A stretch of DNA of 64,000 nucleotides. It comes from Paramecium pentaurelia (taxonomy: Eukaryota; Ciliophora; Oligohymenophorea; Peniculida; Parameciidae). The notes under the pieces were generated by a model. That model made no database searches and had not been told where the DNA came from. It worked only from the letters and a program-made list of their open reading frames with translations. The stretch's first letter is position 1. Each line of letters starts with the position of its first letter. The DNA lies in the NCBI GenBank assembly GCA_905183005.1, contig CAJJDO010000090.1, positions 1-64,000 of the forward strand, written 5' to 3'. Position numbers and translations under genes: made by a program. Shown here piece by piece: positions 51,501 through 62,674 of the stretch.

Positions 51501-51639
51501 AAAACGATTATTTTTGGTTCATTTTGGTCATTCTTGAAAGCCCCTCTTGTTTTATCTCTTGAATTTAACAAATTAAGTTATTATGGTTAAATATATGAGA
51601 GAAATCCTTATTATTAATTTTCAATTCAAATGTATTAGA

Positions 51640-51894
51640 TCACATTTAATCCAAATCCTTCAAGAGTAAAGGGATGCTAAAATGAGGAAGTGATTATTCT
51701 AAATATAGAGTTATAATTACATGTTTTCATAAAGTACTTTTCGATCTAAAACTAATTATCTCTTCCCACCAGAATTGTAATTCCAAAATGTGTTTACTAT
51801 CCTCAAACATAATGTCCACTATTACTTCTTCTTTGCTCTATATTTAGTTAATTTTCCTAATATTTAAATAACCATCCCATATTTTCAACCTCAT
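51640..51894 (-). CDS. small protein, unknown (about 67 aa), model uncertain
   Basis: Introns of 29 nt (51797-51825) and 22 nt (51699-51720) join MRLKIWDGYLNIRKINQIQS, THFGITILVGRDNQFQIEKY and SLPHFSIPLLLKDLDQM into one frame of 68 codons ending on TGA at 51640. Several overlapping frames in this stretch also look coding (for example MFEDSKHILELQFWWEEII), so exon choice is not certain. Coding text also continues downstream toward 51510. It could be the 5' part of a longer, partly broken gene. Confidence 0.4.
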
Positions 51895-52065
51895 AATTTA
51901 TAACTTTTATACTCATTCTATTTAATTTTATATTTATTTATATTAATGATATCACTATTTCTCTAGTTATGAAGTTAGCTCCTCTATTCTACATTTTAAT
52001 TTCACTACCTATAAACCGTACATTTATAACATTTTTCCTGAATCACTACCCTAACACAAAATGTT

Positions 52066-52740
52066 TCACTTTTGTACATTTTATTTTTAGATGATTCTCT
52101 TCAGTTCCTCATTTTCCATTTTCAATAATTTCAATTCTGAATTTGCTGCTTATTCTATCTTTGGCAAAAACCCACTTGAATTGCCCTTTCTCTAAATTTC
52201 TAATTTTAACTCAGAATTCTCAGCCTCTAACGATTGTAGTTACCTCCTCATAGCTCCTAATTTTTACAACAATTCCTAATTGTCCTTTTGAGCCTATTCC
52301 AACACTTAACGAGGATTATTTGCTTTAGGCTCTATAGATTTCCTCTTACTTAATTATTTTAAATGTTTTAATACTCCTGCTTTTTCTGAACATGTTAAGT
52401 TTGTGAAAATTATTATTATTATTATGATCGCTATGTTACTTGGACTCTTGTTTATTGATTAACTTATTTTTTGGCTAGATTTTACTACATTTTCTCATTC
52501 AGATCCTTTAAACTTTATGGTTGTTTTCCAGTTTAAGTTATGCCTGATTAAGCTCTTGTATTATATTATGGAGGCTTTTCTCTCACGAAAGATTGACTAG
52601 TTTGCAATCGAGATTCAAAATCTTCAATATCTATTTGAGACACCAAATCCTAATCATCTGAAAACTCCTCTTTATTTTACTCATCGATTAACTATTATAG
52701 CTCGTCTTTTCTCTAATAATATGAATAGATTACGATCCAT
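52066..52740 (-). CDS. coiled-coil protein with low-complexity middle (about 206 aa)
   Basis: From ATG 52740 a 28-nt intron (52706-52733) leads into DHELQQLIDEQNKEEFSDDQ and an acidic, Gln/Ser-rich segment. A second intron of 23 or 26 nt near 52460-52485 restores the downstream frame, giving 207 or 208 codons. The C-terminal half is a strong coiled coil, including NNPRQVLEQAQKDNQELLQK and ELKLLKMENEELKRIIQKQN. At 52410-52430 an (ATA/TAA)n run reads as poly-Ile in one frame and poly-Gln in another. The poly-Gln frame also looks coding, so the second intron should be confirmed. A structural or adaptor role is likely. Confidence 0.65.
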
Positions 52741-53114
52741 CAAAATATATTATATTATTTTGTTATTTAGAATAATTATAAGACTAAATAATTCTCTTAA
52801 TTTTACAAGTCTAGATTTTTCCATATATCTCTTATACTCCTTTCTTTCTTATATATATATTTTTAATTAGTTCTACCTGATTGTTTTAAGAATGTGATGT
52901 TAAATTAGAAGAGATTAATTACAATATAAAGAAAATCCAATTTACAATATTTTCAGATTTAACAGCAAAGATATTGCAACTATTATTCATAAATATTTAA
53001 ATTACTCAATATTGAGATTTATAGATTCAAATATTAATAGAGGATATTTAAGACATCAATATAAATACAGAATATTTTTATTTATTTTATTGAATAATAA
53101 AATTTATTTACTCA
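52741..53114. other. divergent promoter region
   Basis: 374 bp of extremely AT-rich DNA between the divergently transcribed coiled-coil gene (-) and phosphatase gene (+). It must contain both promoters. No conserved element was recognised. Confidence 0.5.
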
Positions 53115-53854
53115 ATGAGTCAACTTAAAAAGTTATAGAGTTCAAGAGATGATCCTATTTCTTGTATTATTGAACCTTCAAAAATACTTGGAGGACTTTA
53201 TTTAGGCAACATGGAAGCTGCAAGTATTAGTTTTCAAAAATGAATTTAGGTGATCCATATACTTTATCTCAATATTAAATCAAAGCTATTTTGACTGTTT
53301 GTCCTTAGAGTATCCCCTCATCAACAAAAATAAAGCTTAACTTTTACCATCAATGCATGGCTGACGATGAAGATAGCTATTAAATAAGCAAACACTTTGA
53401 TGAATCATTTAGATTTATTGAAGCATCTAGGAGAATAACAAATGTATTGGTACATTGCTAAATGGGGATATCTAGAAGTGCAGTTATTGTTTTAGCTTAT
53501 CTCATAAAAAAAGAATTGATAGGAGCAAGAGAAGCACTAGAATATGTTGAATAAAGAAGGTCTATTATTTTTCCAAATAATGGATTTTTGAGACAATTGG
53601 GAGCATTTGAGCGATAAGTATTCAATGATTTAATAAATGAATCAAATTGCAATAGGAGAATTGCAAGTCCTAAACAAGTGGAACGAGACTATAAGTAAAG
53701 ACAATTAGATAATGAATTCGAAACGAAAATGTTGAGATTAAAAGAGTCGAATAAACAACAACACTTACAGTATGATTACAATCTACAAAAATAAAATGTT
53801 TACAGAAAACAAGAGAATACTTTATTTTCCAATTTATACTATAAACACTATTGA
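53115..53854 (+). CDS. dual-specificity protein phosphatase (DSP/MKP-like, 237 aa)
   Basis: One 26-nt intron (53224-53249) gives exactly 238 codons. The N-terminus has the DSP substrate-recognition strand KILGGLYLGNMEAA (residues 23-36). The signature HCQMGISRS (105-113) holds catalytic Cys106 and Arg112, and the acidic patch ADDED (74-78) supplies the general acid. The DSP core ends near residue 155, and a ~80-residue charged, Gln-rich helical tail follows without known domain. These enzymes dephosphorylate phospho-Tyr and phospho-Ser/Thr, typically on MAP kinases, though atypical small members act on other substrates. No MAPK-binding rhodanese domain is present, so it is an atypical DSP. 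Confidence 0.93.
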
Positions 53855-53869
53855 AATTATAATAATAAA

Positions 53870-54709
53870 TCATTAATTCAGCTTAGTTTTTAGTATGACT
53901 CTTTATAAGAGTTTATTTTGTTCAGTATAAACATTAATTGGTTGAGATTTAGTCTTTTTGTGTTAACTTATGTGTACAGATCTGGGAGATTACGATGTTT
54001 TGATTTGGTTTCTGGCTTCAGTCAAAATTTTCTCAAGTGCATTGTTTTTTTTGAACTTTGATTTTAATATAAATTATTAAGGTTCTAAAAATTAAGTAGT
54101 GTAATACTGAACAGCATTTTTGGACTTTGTTTTCTTGAACAACTTAAAGTAATAGTTTACTTGGTGTCAAGGACCTATTCAAGTGAAGGTTATCTTGTAA
54201 GTGTCATATTTTCTTATATTGAACTTAATTAATATGTATATATGAATACTATGGAGTTTAAGTGACGACATTCTATTCAGAGATTTTGAAATCTTTGACT
54301 TTTTTCATAAATTAACTGTAATTATGATTTAAATTAGGTCCATTCTTTGAGAATATGTTACGAGCTGAACCTTGGGATGGTAGGTTAGATTTTTCTGTTT
54401 ATCTTTGATACAAGAGTGATTACTTAGATTTTATATGATAACATTAGCTAATCTTTGCTTTTTGTGTTCTGCAAATTCAGAAATAATATCATGAAATAAT
54501 TAGTATTTATGAGATCTAAAGCCACATAGTTTTGAATAAGTTGATTGACATCTAAGTTTTTTAGGAAGTTAATCGTAGGTACTAGGATATTCAAAAGAAT
54601 AATTCTTATGTTCATTTGACCTTTGTAGCTCCTTTGTTATTCTCACAGTTTGAGTGACTTTACTGAACTCTGTTTTCAATTTTCGATTAATTATATATGA
54701 TTAAAACAT
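53870..54709 (-). CDS. basic, Ser/Gln/Lys-rich protein, unknown (256 aa)
   Basis: Introns of 20 nt (54423-54442), 26 nt (54224-54249) and 23 nt (54085-54107) give exactly 257 codons, ending on TGA after the residues LKTKLNQ. Typical stretches are KELQRSNEHKNYSFEYPSTY, YQLFHDIISEFAEHKKQRLA and FKKNNALEKILTEARNQIKT. No membrane span or known domain. The composition suggests a cytoskeletal or nuclear, phosphorylated protein. The stop lies 15 bp from the stop of the convergent phosphatase gene, so their 3' UTRs must overlap. The start was chosen as the only ATG in a sensible frame, before a basic segment. Confidence 0.75.
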
Positions 54710-54798
54710 AATTTTAATTATAAAATACTTTTTTTTTTACTTTTTACATCAATTTTTTCAATTTATTTTCAATTTAAAAAAGTTTGATAGATAAAAAG

Positions 54799-55994
54799 TC
54801 AAAATAATTAAAACATCTTATTTGTAATGCTACTTCTTCTGGACTTCTCATTTAATTAACATCTATAATCTTCAAATAAATGTTGATTATCTTTTATCAA
54901 ATGTTGATTCAGTTTAATTATTTAATGATTCTCTTCATCTTCAATAAGAATTTATGCTTTATCAAAATTGTCTTTACGAATTGGTAAAAAAGGAGCTTTA
55001 AGTTTTTTTGAAGCCAACAATTCAAAAGGATAATTTTTGAACCAAGGATGTTTCCTAGGTTGTGTCATTCTAAGTTATGGTTTAATCAATAGAAGCTAAT
55101 TAATAAAATCATTAGCTTCATGAGACCATTCTGATGTATTTATTTAAACTTATTTAAGAAGCATTTATTCTCTAATGTCTTTTCTAGAACCATGATAAGG
55201 ACGTCTACCTGTCATACACTCATAACATATAACACCAAGTGCAAAATAATCAGCAGGAATACCATGATCTTAACGAAAGAGAACTTCTGGAGACATATAA
55301 CCAGGAGTTCCACTTGTTTCAAAGTTTTGAGGAAATTGTACATGCTTCTTAATTGCCACTCCTAGATCAGTAATACGTAGATAACCATGACTGTCAAATA
55401 TAAGATTCTCTGGTTTTATATCTCTATGGATTATTTTTTAACTATGGAGATATTCCAAAGCAATTATAATGCATGCCACAAAAAACTCTATTTAATTTAT
55501 TTTATAATACTAGTTTATTCTTCTGAAAATTTCCTTTGTTTTCCTAAATGAAATCTTAAATCTCCTCCACTCAAATAATCTAGAACAAGATAGAGATTTT
55601 GAGTATCTTAAAAGGCTGAATATGCATTGACAATGAAAGGATGTTGCAATTCTGTTAAAAATTTTAATTCTGTCATAATGCTAGGAACACTTTATTTTAA
55701 GAGGACTAATGCTTTATTGATCTCTTTCATTGCAAAGACTTGTTATTTGTGTATGACTTTCCACACTCTTCCAAATCCTCCTACTCCAATTATGCATTAG
55801 AGTTAGTATTAATTTTTGATTTTGTCCTAGGAATAATCATGTTATTTGGAATGACTAGATGGTTTATTGGAATTTTTTCTGTTGCATGAACGATGTGCAT
55901 TATGAAGGAGGAGTTGAATATTCTAGTCATTGTTTATGCTTCGATATGGGGAAGAGAATCTTCTTGCATTGATTTTCAACTTGAGATCTGCCAT
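54799..55994 (-). CDS. Ser/Thr protein kinase, AGC group, STK32/YANK-like (390 aa)
   Basis: One 23-nt intron (55488-55510) gives exactly 391 codons. The kinase domain has GVGGFGRV (70-77), FAMK with Lys90, HPFIVNAYSAFQD and SGGDLRFHL (both characteristic of STK32/YANK kinases). It continues with HRDIKPENL (182-190), TDLG (201-204) and GTPGYMSPE (221-229), then DYFALGVICYE and GRRPYHGSRKDIREQM. The Mg-binding DFG triplet is DLG and the APE motif is SPE. All catalytic residues (Lys90, Asp184, Asn189, Asp202) are present, so it should be active. The N-terminal 60 residues and the C-terminal tail are low-complexity, and no hydrophobic motif typical of AGC kinases is obvious. Confidence 0.92.
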
Positions 55995-56244
55995 TAAGTG
56001 ACGTAAGGTGTAGAAAGGTAATTAAATTAAATTAATAAATATTGAAAAAAGGAAGAATGTATTAGTATAAATAAATCAGTGGAGTCGTGAATTTATCAGC
56101 AACATTATTTCTGATGTCGTGAGACATAATATCATCAGATTAAGTAATCACAAATGCTTTATATTATATTAATAAATTACTATCACTAATCAATTTATGG
56201 GATTATTAACAATATAATTAGCATCTTACATTAATTAATAATTT
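55995..56244. other. divergent promoter region
   Basis: 250 bp between the kinase start (-) and the membrane-protein start (+). It should contain both promoters. No element recognised. Confidence 0.5.
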
Positions 56245-58687
56245 ATGATATAAAAATTCATACAAAGAGTTTCCTATTTCGACACATTTGGAGCAGAAGT
56301 GAAGTTGAATTTTAGGAAAAAAGAAACTCATTAATCACCATTTGGAGGCTTTTGTACAATCCTTTTGGTGGTTGTATTGGCCATCGTTTTCATACAAGGA
56401 GCCATCAGTCTAATAAAACAGGAAACTTTCACTGTATATTTATTAGATAATCTATTGAGATCTCATCCAATCGGATTTTGAACATTGATCCACCTACAAC
56501 CATGCTCAACTACAACGATTACATGATGGCATTCCAAGTAGAAGATCCTATAATCGACGGAACCAAACAATTAATAGATTTTATCTATACTTAATATGAG
56601 TAAAGCATGAATGAAAATGGTACATTGAGTAAAACTGAAAAATACTCACTACCACTTGAAAAATGCACAGTCAACCATTTTTAGGACTTTAATGAATCCA
56701 CTATATACAATGTATATCACTTATCTTCTAACTCTAGAAAATACTCAAAGACTAACTCAATGGCTATTATTGTCTACCACTTAATTATACTCTAACTTTG
56801 GAAGGCACCTATAAATCTAATACGTTTTAATATGGAAGAATAACAGCTCTACTTTGCTCCACCAACTAATGTTATTCAACATCTGAAATTCAGTAATTCT
56901 AACTCCAGGGCTATTTCAATAATAGTTTTAAAATCAATACTTTAATGCTCAATCGAGTTTCAAATTTAAATTTAGAATCTAATTACTTATCCTATATTTA
57001 CTCTGATTTCTATATTTCAACAAGACTTGGACTCGAAACCAAGACAGATATTTATCTTGAGAGATAAGAAATGACAATTGAAAATTCTGTTGTCCCTGGA
57101 ATAAAGGATATCAAAGATGAACATGTTTTTTCTATTGTGGAAAATAAATTAACTCCAAATGCTGTTTATACTTCTAATATTACTAAAGTAGCATCATTTT
57201 ACTTACGTCTTTCATAATCTGAGATGCATCATTCAAAACAATATTATCGAGTAGATGAACTAATCTCTTATGTAGGTGGCATCACTAAGTTTTTAGCCAC
57301 TGTAATTGGTTACTTTATACTTCGATATAATGAAACTGGTTTATAAATTAAAATGGCTAATGCTTTGTATTAATTTGATATGCCAGAGAAAAAAAAAGGA
57401 GAGTTGGTTTTCTCTTTTTAATCTTTGGTTACTAAAATAATAGACTCTATGAAATCTGTTGATGATGTAGTTCAAAAATTTAAACATAGTGCTCATAGAG
57501 TAATACATATGACTAGAGTAGCAACTGCATTAAGATTGCCAATTACTTCAACTTAATAATATGATAAAAATGAATAAGATAATGTAAGTGTACATACACA
57601 TAGAGTTTAAATAATAAATCATGATGTACATTATGGCAATTTAAAATCAGAGAAATCTTTAGATTAATCTCATGAAAATAATCATTAACCAAATTTAGAT
57701 AAAGATAAAGAGAAATTCTTAGACTAATTTATAAAATTAATTTTGGAAAGTAAAAAGAAATTATCATTTGGAGTACATTTTATTGTTAAATAAGTTACTG
57801 GTTCATTCAAAAGAAATAGCACCACCAATTATTAAGCTAGAATATTTGAAAAGTCTAGAAAAATGATATTAACAGATATGGATATATTAGTTGTTATGAA
57901 TAAACTATAAGAAATAGAGAAATTCAAACATATTTTTCTCAATAAGACTTAAAGAAAAGTATTTAATTATTTACCAAAACCAGTTGTTTGTGTAAGTGAG
58001 AATAGATCAGAAATTAGACATCATGATGATTAATTATAAGAAAATGATTTGACTAATAAAAAAAATGATATGTTGAAATTAAAGAGTAGTTCTAAAAGTT
58101 TATTAGGAGGCAGATAGATTTACAATACAGAAAGAAAATTTAAGAGATTGTATAAAGCATATGAAAGTTTGGCTTTAAATGATCATAGTAGTAATGAAGA
58201 TTTAGAACATCATTATAAAAGCAATAAAGATTATGAACATTAATTTAAACATAATGAAGAATTAGAGCATTCATTCAATCATAATAACAATTTAGAATAA
58301 TCATTGAACAAAAGATTATTAAAAATGGTTGAACCAACAATTTAATATAGTTTCAATTCTCTTGTTGAACTAGAAAAGATATCCAGATAATCAAAATAGA
58401 ATAAAAGTAAAAATAAGAGAGTTATTACTCCAGCTTTAAAAAATCGTATGGTTTAATTAGATTCTTAGAATGAAGAAGGTGAAGATGATAATGATATGGA
58501 TTGTATAACTTTAAAGGGTTCTAAAAAAGAACAATAGACAAAAAGATCACCTAATAGTTTAAGCAATTATAATATAAAGAAGTCTCATAATACTTTAGGT
58601 AGTAGTTCAAGACAGCATTAAGAAATTAAATTAACTAAAGTTCAATCAAAATAAGACTTAATAGATATAGAAGTATTAAGTTCATGA
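56245..58687 (+). CDS. two-TM membrane protein with long charged tail (796 aa)
   Basis: Two 26-nt introns (56434-56459, 56712-56737) give exactly 797 codons. The N-terminus has the motif SYFDTFGAEVKLNFRKKETH, then a membrane span at about 36-57 (FCTILLVVVLAIVFIQGAIS). A ~270-residue region with cysteines and N-glycosylation sequons follows (NESTIYN, CLPLNYTLTLEGTY), and a second span near residues 325-345 (YVGGITKFLATVIGYFIL). The remaining ~450 residues are a Lys/Asn/His/Glu-rich tail, predicted cytosolic. This layout is common in a large ciliate-specific membrane-protein family of unknown role. The paired spans around an extracellular loop recall ligand-gated channels such as P2X, but no residue-level evidence supports that. 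Confidence 0.8.
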
Positions 58688-58748
58688 TTATATGAATAAA
58701 TTTTATAATTTTTTTTGGTTTATCTCGATATTAATAATTTATTTTAAA

Positions 58749-60632
58749 ATGCATATTGATGATGATACTCAAAATGTTACAAAAATTAAATCGCATTTAG
58801 TGATTGATATGCAAAATCATCATGATATCATCAAAGAAAAATTAAGTGACTAACCTAGAAAGGTCTTAATATTGAATACAGGTGGAACAATATCAATGTT
58901 TCCATCTTCATCTGGATATGTTACAAAAACGGGAGCATTAAAAAACTTTTTACAAAACAATCCATTCTCTTGTGATATGGATTACACTTACTTTAAGGCT
59001 ACTGATGATTTTCTAATTACTCCCATAACAGCCTTTAATAGGAGAATTTGGTTTAAAGTTGATGAATTAGATAAGTTGCTTGATTCCTCAAACATGACTT
59101 CAGATGATTGGGTAACCATAGCTGAGAGGATAGAGAAAGCCTATAAATATTATGATAGTTTCATCATTTTACATGGAACAGATACTATGGCATATACTGC
59201 AAGTGCTTTATCTTTTATGTTTCAAAATCTATCAAAAACAGTGATATTGACAGGTAGTTAAGTTCCTTTGTCACAACCAAGAAATGATGGATTTACTAAT
59301 TTTCTTAATGCTCTCACAATAGCTGGACATTTTACTATTCCAGAAGTATTAATATGTTTTTAGGATAAATTATTAAGAGGTAATAGAGCTTAGAAAGTTA
59401 ATTCTTCTTCTTTGGATTCATTTGATTCTCCAAAATTCACTCCTTTAGGATATTTTGGAGTAAATATTAGTATTAAATGGGATATTATAATGAAGAATCC
59501 CAATGAAGAGAATTTATAAGTGAATAAGAAATTCTGTACAAATATAAGTTTGATACGTTTGAATCCATTATTAAATCATGTCACTCTAAATGAGATATTT
59601 AAGAATGAGAAATTGAAAGGTGTTGTTATAGAGACTTATGGAGCAGGTAATATGTAAACAGAAGAAAAGTTTTGTAATGAAATTGCATAGGCAGCCAAAA
59701 GAGGAATTGTCATAGTCAATATATCTCAATGTCATACATCACAAGTAGAAATGATTTATGAGACAGGCATCATATTTGAGAATATGGGAGTGTATATTTC
59801 TATAATGATTAATTTTTAGTATAAGTGGAGGAGATATGACATCTTAAGCAGCTTTTACTAAATTAGGATATTTATTAGCTTAAACTGATGATGTTGATAA
59901 GGTTAAGGATGAGTTTTAAAGAAATATAAGAGGAGAATTAACAGAATCAGGTGGTACAGCAGAGACTGAACCATTTTTAATGGCCTTATCATCAGCCATT
60001 AAATAGTAACATTCCAAAATAGATTTGAATAAAGATCTTGTGTTTCCAAATATATTGTGTTAGATATGTGTTCAAAAGAAGAAATTATCATCAATGAAAT
60101 TATCAAAAATTGTAATAGAACTATAAATTAACAATAGGAAATCAATTATAAAGCATAAGATTATGATAAAAGAAGTATATTACATGTAGCTGCAAGAGAA
60201 GGTTCATTAGAAATTGCAGAACTCATTCTCAGGAAATGCCCAGAAATTGTTAATAATGTTGATAGATGGAAACATAGTGCTATGTATGAAGCTGTTATGG
60301 CTAAGAATACTTAAATGATCTAATTACTCTTGAGATTCCAAGGGAAATTGATTGCTCCAATAAAAGAGTTGACTTAACTTTTGATGTTAGATATTGCAAA
60401 TGGCAAAGGAGAGATGCTTAATCTCTTTTATGAGGCTGGAGAAAGAGATTTTACTTAATATAAAACTGAAGATAATAGAACTGTTGCTCATTTGGCTGTT
60501 TCTGTAGGTAATGATGCTGCTTTACAATTTCTATCTAATCCTGGAGTGATTTTTGATTGGTAGGTTCAAGACAAGTTTGGAAGAATACCAAAGGATGAGA
60601 AAATATTATAGAAAAGATTATTAAAGAGATGA
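58749..60632 (+). CDS. L-asparaginase / 60-kDa lysophospholipase-like protein with ankyrin tail (608 aa)
   Basis: Introns of 28 nt (59792-59819) and 29 nt (60006-60034) give exactly 609 codons. The type I asparaginase fold has both catalytic threonine motifs, NTGGTIS (43-49) and LHGTDTMAYTA (141-151), plus VILTGSQVPL and VVIETYGAGNM. After ESGGTAETEPFL comes a region with ankyrin-like repeats (RSILHVAAREGSLEIAELIL, DNRTVAHLAVSVGNDAALQF). This is the same order as in animal ASPG. The reaction is L-asparagine to aspartate and ammonia; some relatives also have lysophospholipase or PAF hydrolase activity. An in-frame ATG at 58692 would add a 19-residue hydrophobic leader, but it lies 4 bp after the previous stop. 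Confidence 0.92.
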
Positions 60633-60672
60633 TGAAATCCAATAAACATTTATAATTTTAATAATATTAAGC

Positions 60673-61299
60673 ATGTAAAATTATTGTTCCTTATGCGAAT
60701 TATAAGATGGAACCTTAAAATAAGAATTATTCTTGTTTCCTTTAGAATTTAAGACATAATACACAAATATTTATATCCAATAAATAGTTTAAAAATTTAT
60801 TACATTTCACACACAGTAACTCATATTCATAGATCATTATATCCTGTTTTATAACTAAAAATATATTTGTGAATTATGTTGGTAACTAATTCAGCAAGGT
60901 TTCAAATGTTAGAAATGTAAAGTCTACAATTTTGTATAGAATGGATTAATTAAACATTGTAATTTCTGTTAATCTAATTTCTGCTTATATTGTGGAGTAT
61001 AACTTGAACTCTTTTCATCCACTAAAGGCATTTGTTACTCTTGTTAAAAATAAGAATTATTATCTTACAAATTTGCTTATTTTATAATGATTCTAGTTGT
61101 TGGATTTATTTTACCTTATTTAGCAATTATTTATTTAGTGTCTAAATTCTTTGATCCTATTCACTAATTTGATTTTTGTAAGAATAAGTTTTATACTGCT
61201 CTATTACTATTTATTTTACTTTTTCCATTTCTATTTCCATATACAATTATTTAATTCATTTTTACAGGAATTAAATCCATCATCAGAAATTTTCGATGA
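60673..61299 (+). CDS. cysteine-rich zinc-binding protein with two TM segments, IBR/RBR-like (208 aa)
   Basis: Intronless, exactly 209 codons. Cysteine pairs CSLC, CELC, CQKC, CNFC, CLYC and CYSC are spaced as in zinc ribbons or the in-between-RING (IBR) half of RBR E3 ligases. IKHCNFCQSNFCLYCG is the most IBR-like part. Two hydrophobic segments follow (FIMILVVGFILPYLAIIYLV and ALLLFILLFPFLFPYTIIQF), with a short basic end (SIIRNFR). A membrane-anchored IBR/RBR-type ubiquitin ligase fragment or other zinc-binding membrane protein is likely. A full RING1 is not evident. It starts 40 bp after the asparaginase stop. Confidence 0.75.
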
Positions 61300-61546
61300 G
61301 TTAATTAATTTATAGATTTGCATTTAAAATAATATATATAATATATGCATCTATATTTTTATTTAAATCACTTATAAATATCTACATATATTAAATAATT
61401 ATTATTTATGATTAACAAACACATATTCAATTTGATTTTAGATTATTTATTTTATTGGCAGAGAAATTAGAAAAATTATAATCATTATTAATAATAAAAT
61501 TAAAGTCTTCAAATAATGATGAAATTGTTTAACAATTTATCATAAT
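61300..61546. other. short AT-rich intergenic region between convergent genes
   Basis: About 247 bp with no recognisable feature. Confidence 0.5.
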
Positions 61547-61951
61547 TCATTCATATTTTCTATTCAGCCAGAATTATTATATTGGAACTTGCTAATTATT
61601 AAAGTTGAAATGTTATTAATATTCACCTGCAATCAGCTCATCACTTCTAATCATACTACCACATGCCATGATGAAACCGAAACTACCTCCACTGACTATT
61701 ACTGATATAGGAATCATAGATAATTTTTTATATTAAACTGCTGCCCATAATCCAGTTACTAATCCAAATCCACCTCCAACCAATGATCCCATTATAAAAC
61801 CTTATTTTGCATACACTTAAACTTCAGCAAACTTTCTTTTTACTATTCGCCATTTCCTTTATCTTGCAGTTTCAGTTTAAGGAGCCTCTAATCTATCCTT
61901 TAGATTTTATTCAGAGAGCAACTTTTCATATTCGTCTTCCTTACCAGACAT
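61547..61951 (-). CDS. Romo1/Mgr2 family mitochondrial inner-membrane protein (134 aa)
   Basis: Intronless 135-codon frame. A 50-residue charged N-terminus precedes two Gly-rich membrane helices. These are GFIMGSLVGGGFGLVTGLWA (51-70) and SVIVSGGSFGFIMACGSMIR (83-102), matching the Romo1/Mgr2 pattern GF.MG..VG..G and SGG.FG.FMA.G..IR. Mgr2 seals the TIM23 translocase laterally. Romo1 is its animal counterpart, linked to reactive oxygen and OPA1. The C-terminal ~28 residues after RSDEL are an unusual extension. Alternatively a 35-nt intron could begin at GCAG/GTGAAT and give a shorter, different tail. The N-terminus is longer than in animal Romo1. Confidence 0.85.
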
Positions 61952-62674
61952 AAAATTAAATATAAAATAAAAAATTATTATAATTTTCTTTCAAATATAT
62001 ACTTCCTACTCATAATTTTATATAATAAAATATTTTATTAATATTCTCTTTAACGTTCAAATCCTTAATCTTATTATTCCCTTCTTATAAACTTTATTAC
62101 CAAAGTATCTGTAAAATAACAATCTATTGAATTTATCTAAAAGATTAATTATATCATTTGTATGTTTAAAGAAAACATGGAAATAAAATTTATATCATAT
62201 TGAAGGATTAATATTGATGATCTTAATTTAATAATAATTATCTTTTAAAGAATTATATTCTTTTATAAACTATAATGTATAATTTATTGTCTATTTATAA
62301 ACTATTAAAATTCATTTCTAATCTAATTTGTATTTTTATCAAATTCTCATTTTTATGCTGATTTTAGATCAAATCAACATTCATTAATACTCAAATTTGT
62401 AGATTCATCATTATACAAATTTAATTATATTTATACTATTATTTTTATCTATTAAGTCTTTTAATTTCTATTATTTTATATTAATGTTTCACTTAATAAT
62501 TTATATATTATATAATTTTATTTTTAGTTATAATTAAATATATCTAATTTATAACTTTCATAGATATTTTAGAATAATTATATATAATACCTATAATATA
62601 TGATTTAATATTGAAAGCAATTAATTTTATTAAAAAAATAGATGACATTAAGAGTTTAATAAATTAATAAATAC
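61952..62674. other. AT-rich intergenic region
   Basis: About 720 bp of A/T filler, the longest spacer in the dense half. It contains the promoter of the Romo1-like gene and the 3' end region of the next. Nothing else is seen. Confidence 0.5.
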
